NCBI GenBank assembly: GCA_031287585.1
Contig: JAITST010000449.1
Span: 1 to 32,724 of the forward strand
Reading direction: 5' to 3'
From: Planctomycetaceae bacterium
Lineage (GTDB): Bacteria > Planctomycetota > Planctomycetia > Pirellulales > Thermoguttaceae
DNA: 32,724 nt
Shown here: one piece after another, positions 17,085 to 24,700 of the stretch
Position numbering within the stretch: the first letter of the stretch is position 1
Layout of the letters: the number at the start of each line of letters is the position of its first letter
Notes under the pieces: model-generated
Seen by the model: the letters and a program-made list of their open reading frames with translations, nothing else
What the model was told of the DNA's origin: nothing
The model's database searches: none
Translations under genes and position numbers: made by a program

Positions 17085-17834
17085 ATGCGTCTGAAAGTAA
17101 TTGCGTGCGAGATTCTTTTTCGCGAATTGTCGTTTTTGGCTGCGAAGTCGCCGAATGTGATTGACGTTACGTTTCTGCCAAAAGGTTTGCATGATGTCGG
17201 ATGCGAGCGGATGAGGAGTGCGTTGAATGTTGCTGTGGAGAGTGTTGAGGAACAACGTTACGACGCGATTGTACTTGGTTACGCACTGTGTAACGGTGGT
17301 GTAGTCGGCATTAAAGCGGGGGCGATACCGATTGTTATCCCGCGTGCTCATGATTGTATTACGCTGTTTCTCGGCGACAAAGATAAGTATCTCGAATTTT
17401 TCTATTCGCATCCCGGAACGTATTTTCAAACAGTGGGTTGGCTGGAACGCGGCGGTGACATTACGCAAATCGGGTTGACAGAAAACATCTCGGAAAAGTC
17501 TGTGACGATACCGTTTTTGAATTGTTCGTATGACGAACTGGTCGCAAAATACGGTACGGCAAACGCGGAGTATTTGTGGAGTGAACTAAAACAAATGCGT
17601 CACTATTCGCAGATGGTGTTTATCGAAACTGGAATCGAACCGGGTGACAATTTCGAGTTACAAACAAAACGTAATGCTGAAGAACGTGGTTGGCAGTTTG
17701 AAAAGATAACCGGAAACCTAGACCTACTACGCCGCTTACTGGACGGCAATTGGGATGACGGCGATTTTCTAGTATTACAACCGGGTGAATCAATCTGTTT
17801 CAGTTACGATGATTCAATAATCGCGGCAAGGTAA
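17085..17834 (+). CDS. DUF1638 family protein
   Basis: The 249-residue cytoplasmic protein matches DUF1638: it opens with MRLKVIACEILFREL, with a conserved C8-E9, followed by VLGYALCNGGVVG, IPRAHDCITLFLG and HPGTYFQTVGWLE. The conserved Cys residues (C8, the Cys of YALCNGG and the Cys of AHDC) suggest a metal- or cofactor-binding site. The family has no firmly assigned reaction; homologues in methanogens and anaerobes sit near corrinoid-dependent methyltransferase genes, but nothing of that kind is visible here. The start ATG at 17085 is the only sensible one, because the family's conserved N terminus begins there. It is the last gene of the row that begins with the ferredoxin-nitroreductase, and it may also be transcribed from the palindrome-flanked TATAAT just upstream. 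A GC-rich hairpin follows its stop codon. Confidence 0.88.
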   Translation: MRLKVIACEILFRELSFLAAKSPNVIDVTFLPKGLHDVGCERMRSALNVAVESVEEQRYDAIVLGYALCNGGVVGIKAGAIPIVIPRAHDCITLFLGDKDKYLEFFYSHPGTYFQTVGWLERGGDITQIGLTENISEKSVTIPFLNCSYDELVAKYGTANAEYLWSELKQMRHYSQMVFIETGIEPGDNFELQTKRNAEERGWQFEKITGNLDLLRRLLDGNWDDGDFLVLQPGESICFSYDDSIIAAR

Positions 17835-17853
17835 ACACTTTGAATAAGTTGTC

Positions 17854-17874
17854 GGGGCGAAGACTATTCGCCCC
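17854..17874. terminator. Bidirectional hairpin terminator between convergent genes
   Basis: GGGGCGAA (17854-17861) pairs perfectly with TTCGCCCC (17867-17874) across a five-base loop. It is centred in the 52-base gap between the convergent DUF1638 and helix-turn-helix genes. The stem is strong, but neither side has a clear T-run, so it may end transcripts in both directions without being a classic terminator. Confidence 0.6.
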
Positions 17875-17886
17875 TAACGTTACGGA

Positions 17887-19257
17887 TTAGAATACCATTC
17901 CCTTCAACGTATCAAGTATGAAACTGTTGACTGGGAAATTGTTACCCCAACTCCACATGTGTAGAATTACGTCAAACAACATCATTACTCCAAGTCCGAG
18001 AAAACCTACGCACACAACACTTGTTACAACCATTCCTGTACCATACGCTGGCTCCGACGGTCCTACATAAGTTGGTGCGGCTGTCGGGAATGTTTCTAAC
18101 ACTCCGCTTCCGCCGAACGGTTGGGCTTGTGCATTGGCGTTTGCTGGTTGTCCAACTGGCGGCGCGGCACCGCCGCCGAACGCATCGCCGAATCCGCCAA
18201 AATTTTCTGTACCGCCGCCGAAACCGCCGAACGCCGGTATCTCTGTACTCGCGGAACCTTCCAACGCGATCGCTTGCGACGCACTATCCGAATCGTCGTC
18301 AAAGGCATTGAATGTCGGCTCAAGTTCAAAGTCGCCGTCGCTAGGCGACTTGTCGGCGGCTACTTCTTCACCCGCAACATCGTAGTCGTCATTCGCAATT
18401 GAGATGATGTCATCGTCTTCGCCAAGTTCCAAACCAACATCGCTGTCACTTTTACGTTTGGCTAGCGTAATTGGTTTCCCTTGTTCTGGTTCGTCTTCCA
18501 TATCAAGCAGCGATAAACCACTGCCGTCCTCAAGACTCAAACTATCGCCACTCGACTTCCCACCGTTTTTCGCCGAGTTCAATGACAAAACTTCATCGTC
18601 GTCATCTTCCAACGCACTCAAATCCAATGCGCTACCAGTACCCAATACCAATTCTTCTTTTGTTTTTTTTATACCATAGCCATTCTCTAACGACAAACCG
18701 TCATTTTTCGCTATTGACAACTCGTCCTCTTTCGCGAGTGACAAATCATCGTCTTTCGCCAACGACAGATCATCGTTCGCTAACGTCAAGTCATCGCTAG
18801 CCAAAGATAAATCATCGTCTTCTTTCGCCAGCGTCAATCCATCGTCTTCTAACGTGAGGAAGTCGTCGGTTGCGAGCGACAAATCATCGTCTGCCAGTTT
18901 AACGTCACCTTTCTTCGCAAGCATACCGGAAGAACCCGGTGCTACAACCAACTCACTTTCAGCGATACCATCTTCGACCAAAGCGTCGAACGGATCCGTA
19001 TCAACAGGCGACTTCACAATTGGTTTATTGCTAGCAACTCCTTCAGAATCTAACGCGTCGGAACCGTTGTCGGACGGCATTTGCGACTGACCTTTAACCT
19101 TCGCGTAGTAATCGTGAATGTCCTTCTTGCGGAACTTCCAGTTCATTCCGTCGCGGAACGCACGCAGTTCTCCTCGCTCACGCAGACGATTGAGTTCGGC
19201 GGTAGCGATGTTCAAAATTTTAGCGGTTTCTTCAAGTGAATAGTAATCGGAACCCAT
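17887..19257 (-). CDS. Membrane-anchored helix-turn-helix protein with acidic tandem repeats
   Basis: The 456-residue protein starts with an excisionase/MerR-like winged helix-turn-helix domain (residues 1-55: YYSLEETAKILNI, RERGELRAFRDG, then the WKFRKKDIHDY element typical of this DNA-binding class). Residues ~120-190 are degenerate 7-10-residue repeats of the form L-S/T-L-A-x-D-D, highly acidic. More Asp/Glu-rich sequence follows, then a Gly/Phe/Pro-rich segment with FGGFG and FGGG motifs (residues ~340-385). One or two hydrophobic stretches near 406-438 (VVTSVVCVGFLGLG and the segment after it) look like a C-terminal membrane anchor. Similar proteins recur in planctomycetes without a known function. 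It follows the small exported-protein gene after 42 bases on the same strand. A membrane-tethered regulator or DNA-membrane linker is possible but inferred. Confidence 0.85.
   Translation of the reverse strand: MGSDYYSLEETAKILNIATAELNRLRERGELRAFRDGMNWKFRKKDIHDYYAKVKGQSQMPSDNGSDALDSEGVASNKPIVKSPVDTDPFDALVEDGIAESELVVAPGSSGMLAKKGDVKLADDDLSLATDDFLTLEDDGLTLAKEDDDLSLASDDLTLANDDLSLAKDDDLSLAKEDELSIAKNDGLSLENGYGIKKTKEELVLGTGSALDLSALEDDDDEVLSLNSAKNGGKSSGDSLSLEDGSGLSLLDMEDEPEQGKPITLAKRKSDSDVGLELGEDDDIISIANDDYDVAGEEVAADKSPSDGDFELEPTFNAFDDDSDSASQAIALEGSASTEIPAFGGFGGGTENFGGFGDAFGGGAAPPVGQPANANAQAQPFGGSGVLETFPTAAPTYVGPSEPAYGTGMVVTSVVCVGFLGLGVMMLFDVILHMWSWGNNFPVNSFILDTLKGMVF
18690..18900 (-). repeat. Degenerate tandem repeats coding for acidic L-S-L-A-x-D-D units
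   Basis: On the minus strand, units of about 21-30 bases coding for variants of LSLAKDD, LTLANDD and LSLASDD follow each other at least eight times within the helix-turn-helix gene. Unit length varies by whole codons, so the frame is kept. Such arrays often change in copy number between strains. Confidence 0.8.
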
Positions 19258-19299
19258 TTTACTGTCCTCAAAAAACGTTCAAGTGTTAATAACGCATAG

Positions 19300-19707
19300 T
19301 CATCGTGACGACGAGTTACGTAATGATTCTTGAATTTGTCCCGGCGTTGGATCCATTCCGTTGAAAACCTCGACCTGCAAGTCTGTATTTATATGTCTAA
19401 CGCTCAGTAATTCGATTTTACCGTCGTTTTGTCCCCCGAGAGCAATTGAATAAACACATATCCGTTTCGTTTCGGGGTCAACAACTGTGACTCTCCGAGT
19501 GGGCAAACCGGTTCGTGCGTCGTTAATGGTAACAAAGTCAACCAACATTCGCGGCGGGACAACCGCTGCGTTAGGGAGTTGGATAGTGGTGGTAGTAGGT
19601 ACAGGTAACACTGGCGAATTAACGACCGGCTGTGCAGTAGCAATTTGCCAACAAAACACAACAGCAACCACCAATACCAACAAAAGCAAAATAACTCTTG
19701 ATTTCAT
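19300..19707 (-). CDS. Small exported conserved hypothetical protein
   Basis: The 135-residue protein has an N-terminal signal peptide or anchor (MKSRVILLLL through IATAQ). The start at 19707 is preferred over the ATG at 19725, which adds a few polar residues in front. After a Pro/Thr-rich linker, the mature part contains LPTRRVTVVDPETKRICVY, a GKIELLSVRHI segment and FNGMDPTPGQIQESL. The general form (R-R-V-T-V-V-D, then G-K-I-x-L, then an N-x-x-x-P-x-P-x-x-I end) resembles short conserved proteins I associate with planctomycetes, but I cannot name a family. It precedes the helix-turn-helix gene by 42 bases on the same strand, and an extended -10 promoter lies about 60 bases upstream, so the two probably form one transcript. 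Function unknown. Confidence 0.78.
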   Translation of the reverse strand: MKSRVILLLLVLVVAVVFCWQIATAQPVVNSPVLPVPTTTTIQLPNAAVVPPRMLVDFVTINDARTGLPTRRVTVVDPETKRICVYSIALGGQNDGKIELLSVRHINTDLQVEVFNGMDPTPGQIQESLRNSSSR

Positions 19708-19767
19708 ATTTTTTACTTGTAACATAATAATTGTAGGTCAGAAAATCCAGCCATGCTTACCGTCCCT

Positions 19768-19796
19768 ATGATAGCATAGGCAAACGAAAAAAACAA
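19768..19796 (-). promoter_or_regulatory. Predicted extended -10 promoter for the small exported protein / HTH pair
   Basis: On the minus strand TTGTTT (19791-19796), a 17-base spacer and TATCAT (19768-19773) preceded by TGC form a good extended -10 promoter. Transcription would begin near 19761, leaving a leader of roughly 55 bases. The element TGCTATNAT also occurs upstream of the TPR gene at 32566-32574. Confidence 0.5.
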
Positions 19797-19889
19797 ACAC
19801 AAACAGGCAAGATTTACCGATTTTCCCACAATAAAAAAACACTACGTCGTTGGTGTCGGCAATATTACTGACAAAAAATGAATTTCATA

Positions 19890-19916
19890 ACCACAGTTAA
19901 TAAAAAATTCTGTGGT
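19890..19916. other. Hairpin in the gap after the ATPase gene
   Basis: ACCACAG (19890-19896) pairs with CTGTGGT (19910-19916) across a 13-base AT-rich loop. On the minus strand it lies about 80 bases past the ATPase stop and is followed by a T-rich stretch, so it could be a second terminator. The gap 19708-19996 otherwise holds only the promoter and the palindrome described separately. Confidence 0.35.
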
Positions 19917-19964
19917 GTGTAATGAATATGTATTACAATCGTTCTAACCGATGGTAGATGAACA

Positions 19965-19992
19965 AAATATCAATCGGATCCGATTGATATTT
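19965..19992. repeat. 28-bp perfect palindrome next to the ATPase stop codon
   Basis: The half-site AAATATCAATCGGA is mirrored exactly, with no central spacer, over 19965-19992, centred on GGATCC. It ends four bases from the ATPase stop codon (19997-19999). As RNA it would form a 12-pair stem with a GATC loop; as DNA it could be a dimeric protein site or a small cruciform. A terminator role for the minus-strand ATPase is the simplest reading. Confidence 0.7.
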
Positions 19993-19996
19993 CATT

Positions 19997-21217
19997 TTAC
20001 ATCTTCGTCTCGAAATACCTGCTGAACCAATCCTGTGGTAACGTTTGACCTTGTTCTAGTATGTTTTGGATTATTAGGTCGTCGCAGGCACGGTTGGCTG
20101 ATGTGTTACCTGTGTCATTTTGCTCAAATACCCAGACTGTTTCTGGTTTTACAGCGTCAACAAAACCGTTGTGGTGTGTAGTTATGAATAATTGGGACGT
20201 TTTATCTCTGTTATTGTATTTTGTGATAGCATCCAGCAGCCGCCAGCACGCTACAAGGTCTAGTCCGTTTTCTGCTTCTTCAATACAAATTAGCGGAGCG
20301 GGAAACGTTTCTTCTAATAGTAGGACGTAGTTGAACAAGCGTAATATACCATCTGAAACTCTTGTCGCAGGTAACCAATTTTCTGATATACGGAAAAAAA
20401 GCATTGGGTTGCCATCCGTGTCCTTTTGTACTCTTACTCCGCTGATTTGTGGGAATATGGGGACTATACGGTCTAACAATACCGCGAAATTGTCGCCGTA
20501 TTGCTCCATATACTTTATCAATGTGAATAGCGAATAGCCGCGTGGGTTTGCGAACTTTGTGGTCGCTGAAGCCGAGAGACCGCGTGCGATGTCGGTTGAA
20601 AAGTTGTTTTGGTGAATACCTTCAATCAGTTGGCGTATCGACTTTAACGCCGGGTACGCAGGATGTTCCGGTAGTTGCGCGATGCCGAGATGGAGATAAT
20701 CGGTAAACTCAATACGATTTAACGCAGCATCGTCGATACCCTCATCAGGCACGATGTAGCGGATAGTATTTTTACCGTTTTGTAAGTACAATACCGGAAA
20801 TGGCGTTGTACCCTCTCGGTAGGCGAGCATTTCGGTTTCGATGAATGCTCTACCGTGAATGTCACGACCGATACTGATCGTATAAGTGACTGGTAGTTGT
20901 TCGTTGTCTTGACGATAGTTTATTCCGATCGAAATGGGACCTTCACTACCGAGCGTGTGAACAATGTCGTAGCCGCCGCGTTTGAAGAGTGCTTTATCAA
21001 GTCCGTAACGGTATGTGTCGGCGAGAAACGCGAATACGTCTAAGAAAGTACTTTTGCCTGATCCGTTTGTGCCGGTAATAACGGTTGTGGAAGATAGCTG
21101 AAATGGCGTAAATATAGTATCATCGTTGACATACGCAAATTGCAAAAAGCAACTCCCGATGCCGACCTGACGTAGTACGCCATAGTTTCTAACCCAAATT
21201 CCTTCGATTTTACCCAT
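19997..21217 (-). CDS. Lone AAA/ABC-type ATPase (AAA_21-like)
   Basis: The 406-residue protein is a P-loop ATPase of the RecF/SMC-like AAA_21 kind. Walker A is at 49-57 (GTNGSGKST). An ABC-signature-like segment RVSDGILRLFNYVLLL lies near residue 290, Walker B with two catalytic acids (LICIEEAENGLD) near 309, and a switch histidine segment FITTHHNGFVDAV near 348. The N terminus MGKIEGIWVRNYGVLRQ is typical of these proteins. Homologues often work with a downstream small partner (DUF4276/RloB-type or nuclease) in phage defence or DNA repair. Here no partner is present: a 28-bp palindrome follows the stop codon and the next genes are unrelated. The start at 21217 fits the family's usual N terminus. 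The ATPase call is firm; defence is possible but unproven. Confidence 0.88.
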   Translation of the reverse strand: MGKIEGIWVRNYGVLRQVGIGSCFLQFAYVNDDTIFTPFQLSSTTVITGTNGSGKSTFLDVFAFLADTYRYGLDKALFKRGGYDIVHTLGSEGPISIGINYRQDNEQLPVTYTISIGRDIHGRAFIETEMLAYREGTTPFPVLYLQNGKNTIRYIVPDEGIDDAALNRIEFTDYLHLGIAQLPEHPAYPALKSIRQLIEGIHQNNFSTDIARGLSASATTKFANPRGYSLFTLIKYMEQYGDNFAVLLDRIVPIFPQISGVRVQKDTDGNPMLFFRISENWLPATRVSDGILRLFNYVLLLEETFPAPLICIEEAENGLDLVACWRLLDAITKYNNRDKTSQLFITTHHNGFVDAVKPETVWVFEQNDTGNTSANRACDDLIIQNILEQGQTLPQDWFSRYFETKM

Positions 21218-21220
21218 AAG

Positions 21221-21341
21221 AGTAGTTAATTGTTAGTAGTCAGTTACTGATAGTGAATTGTTAGTGTAGAGTTGTTGGTGGTCATTTTGCGCAGCAAATA
21301 CTTCCCACTAACAACTAATAAACTAACAACTTACAACTACT
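21221..21341. repeat. Long imperfect inverted repeat built from GTTAGT/AACTAAC motifs
   Basis: The left arm (about 21221-21281, with AGTAGTTAATTGTTAGTAGT, ATTGTTAGTG and GTTGTTGGTGG) is partly complementary to the right arm (21304-21341, with CCCACTAACAACTAATAAAC and TAACAACTTACAACTACT). A small inner stem TTTGC/GCAAA closes the tip. It could be a decayed miniature element, a REP-like repeat or a regulatory structure between the divergent ATPase and autotransporter genes. Confidence 0.6.
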
Positions 21342-21757
21342 GTCGTTTCTATCGACACTGTAAATATCATTATGTTATTGGTTATTATTTATTCGTTTGT
21401 TTTCATTTACGCTGTTGCTTGCGTAAAGGCGGCAGACCATCGTAATTGTAATTGATAAGTCTTAATCACCCCACCTATTTTATCAGAATTGAACTGTGAA
21501 TTATACAGTTTAACATAATTTTTTGTTGATACGAGTGAGTGTTTCAAGTGTATCTATCCGAGTTTCCGATTTAGCAAAATACGAACTGTACTCTTGTCTA
21601 GGGGGTAGGTTTGTTGCATCTATGTTATTGGAGATGTAACGCAGATATTAGTTGGTTCTGTTGTTGCAGTGTAGGTGAACAAGAAAGTTCGTTCGATTCC
21701 TCGGCGTAGTATGTTGAGGAAGGTTGTGAACTATGTGAAAGAAAGGATTTTTTACTC
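21342..21757. other. Non-coding upstream region of the autotransporter gene
   Basis: These 416 bases hold no credible gene. A weak promoter match, TTGATA (21452-21457) with TATTTT (21476-21481) after 18 bases, points to the autotransporter and would leave a leader of about 270 bases. A short hairpin ACTGTGAATTATACAGT lies near 21495. AGAAAGGA at about 21740-21747 is a plausible ribosome-binding site for ATG 21758. Confidence 0.4.
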
Positions 21758-24700
21758 ATGACAGCCATGAATGGAATCGCGGACGAACTACTCACGAAGA
21801 AAGTGCGTCGTAAATGGCAAGCCCGTTGCGGTGCGTTCATTCTTGCCGTCATTGCTGCATGGAATGGGGCGTTTCCTGACGTTGTACGCGCGGATATCAT
21901 CACTAATAATGTCAATTCTCCCTTAATAGTAGATGGTGCTTCCGAGCTTGGTCGATCAGTTGATGCGGCATCAAAGTTGAATACATTTACTTGGGTTAAT
22001 AATACCAATCCTTTGCCTGGGCTAGGAAACGAGTTCATATATTCGACGGCAAACCTCAATTTTTCGACAAATTCCACAATCCAAATTGATAATGGCGCGG
22101 TACTCACGCTGAGAGGTACCGAATCTGGTTCGACTCAATACCGTCAGTTTACGTTGAATAGTTTTAGCATAGCGAATAACGGAACATTACAAGTTGGTTA
22201 CAGTTATGGAGATCGTGTAGAAGCGTTAATCGGCAGCGTAACAAGTGTTGCTTCGTATCATTTGGACAACACCGGAAATATCGTCGTTGGAGATAGTAGT
22301 AAATTACTGCTCTATACAAACATAGACAACACTGGTGGCGGAGTAATTCGGGCAGTAGCCAATTCGGTATTAACGTTCGGTGAAGGTTCTACCATTATTG
22401 GCGGAACGGTCATTGGTGAGGGGAACGCAATTATTAATATTAACACCAATCGGTTTGGCAGTAATGACCAAGGTACTTATGGTACAGAACTTAACCTGTC
22501 GTTTGATGGAAGCGGTAAGGTTGTGTTTAATGCTAACACAGAAGTTTACGGTGACATAACCGGTAGTGGTGTACGTCTCGATACCGGTATTAACAACGTT
22601 ATTTTGCACGGTAGTCTTACTGACGCGCAGACATTTGAAAAGATTGGTTCGGGACGGTTTGCGTTGGCTGGTGTGGGTGTCAATGCAGGCGGAGTCGTTG
22701 ACAAGCGAATCAAGGAAGGTACATTGGCGTTTTCGTCAGTTGATACATTGGGTACCGGTGCAATCCGATTCGATGGTGAGTCGTCAAAAAGCAGAACGCT
22801 GCAACTGGCACGAGAAGACGGCAATGCGCTTGTAGGGGAAGTTGCAATACAAAATCTAATTAACTTGAGTCAAGCAAGCGGTAACATTGATGTTGCGTCT
22901 GATTCGTATGGAACTACGCAAAATTACAGTACCAAAGCATACGAAGTAACTAATCCTTCGATGCTTACGTTATCGGAAGAAAAAAAGATCATTGGTACTT
23001 TCCAGTTGACCAAAACAGGCAAGGGATTGTTACATATAGAAAAATCTAATGATGATTTCAATGGTGATTTTGCAATCAAAGACGGTACGGTGATGGTAGA
23101 GTCGTTTGCTTCTCTCGGTGTGAACAACAATACCAGAAGTGTCATAATTGATAGTACCACAGGTAACAGTTCGCTGGTATTTGGTAACGGTATTGGTAAT
23201 GGTAGTTTCAATCGTAAAATTTTGTTACAAGGTAATGATGCCGGGATAAACTACGGTGTTGGTTCAAATTATAACCATATCGGGGTTTATGCCAGCAATG
23301 TTGTCACCTTGACTGGTACAATCAGCGGACAAAGCGGCTTCATCAAAGAGGGTGAAGGAACACTTATTCTTTCCGGTACGAACAATTATGTTGGCGAGAC
23401 GGTTATTGACAACGGTACAGTTAATATCTCGTCTAGCGGAGCACTTGGCGGGTCAACAGAATTGACGTTAGGTTGGACGCATATTGATTCGTCACCTGTG
23501 TTACAAACACAGACAGCTGCGAGTGGTACAACTATCACTCTATCGAAATTGTTGAAGGTCAATTCCGAAAACGCTGCAATTGATACAAAAGATTTCAACG
23601 CAAACACGAAGAACCTGACTGTCATTACCGGTAATATTGGAAGCGATATAGACCCTGGTACTGGAAATTCATTGAGCGGTAGTCTCCATAAAATCGGGAA
23701 TGGAACGTTACGATTTGATGGTAATGTACTCAGCTCTTTCACTGGCAGTCTGTACATCGGAGAAGGTACGTTGTCAGTAGGCAAGAGCGGTTCCTTGAGT
23801 TCATCTCTACACTTCGGTTCTGATGGTCAGGACGCTGTCGGTACATACTACATTGTTAATCCGCTTGATGTCACGAGAACATTGAATATCTATGAAACGA
23901 TGATCTCGGCAGCGACAATTTACCTTGATGTCAGGTCTGGTAACATCATTGATATTGATGCTCAAAAAACTCTGACATTGACGGGTCAGATACGCAACGG
24001 AGTTGATACGACGGGTAGCCCTGTTTCTGGCGGCTTTACAAAAACTGGTACGGGAACACTTACACTTCGTCCAACGTCGGCTAACACTTATACTGGTGCT
24101 ACTACTTTTGAACAAGGTGAAGTCATTGCTGACGCGAGTGATGTTATCGCGAGCAGTGAGTCACTAACGATGGGGAATGGAACCAAATTTTCTTCTACTG
24201 GTTATGACCAGTCAATCACCAATCTTGCTTCGAGTTATTCGAATGCTATTGTTGATATTGGAAGTCATACGCTTACCTTAAAAGCGAAAGATAAGAGTAG
24301 TGTGTTTAGCGGCAACATTGTTGGTGATGGAACGGTGATAACTAAACTTGATTCCTCAACACTGACTCAATCCGCAGGATTTGTAGGTTTTACCGGTAAA
24401 TTACAACTTGAATCGGGTACGTTGAAACTTGAAAGCGATGCAACGATTTCCGGTATTAGTGGTAACTCGAATACGTTTCTTGATGTTTATAACAAAACGT
24501 TGACGGTTGACATTGCCATAGACCAACAATACAAAGGGGCGATTATCAGTTCGGCAACACCAAATGGTTCTGGACGATTTATCAAAGAGGGTGTTGGTAC
24601 GCTAACAACAAACTTCGTTGATGCAAATGGTAGCAATAAGTCGTTTGGCGGCAGCATTGAAGTTCGTCAAGGTAACTTGGTTATCGAAACAGGCGACTTC

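Noticed and set aside
18690..18900. Possible CRISPR-like repeat array
   Set aside because: Units are degenerate, change by whole codons and code for an acidic protein repeat; there are no unique spacers and no cas genes.
21690..21705. GTTCGATTCC, resembling a tRNA T-loop
   Set aside because: The flanking bases do not pair as a T-stem, and no acceptor or anticodon arm is visible in the preceding 70 bases.
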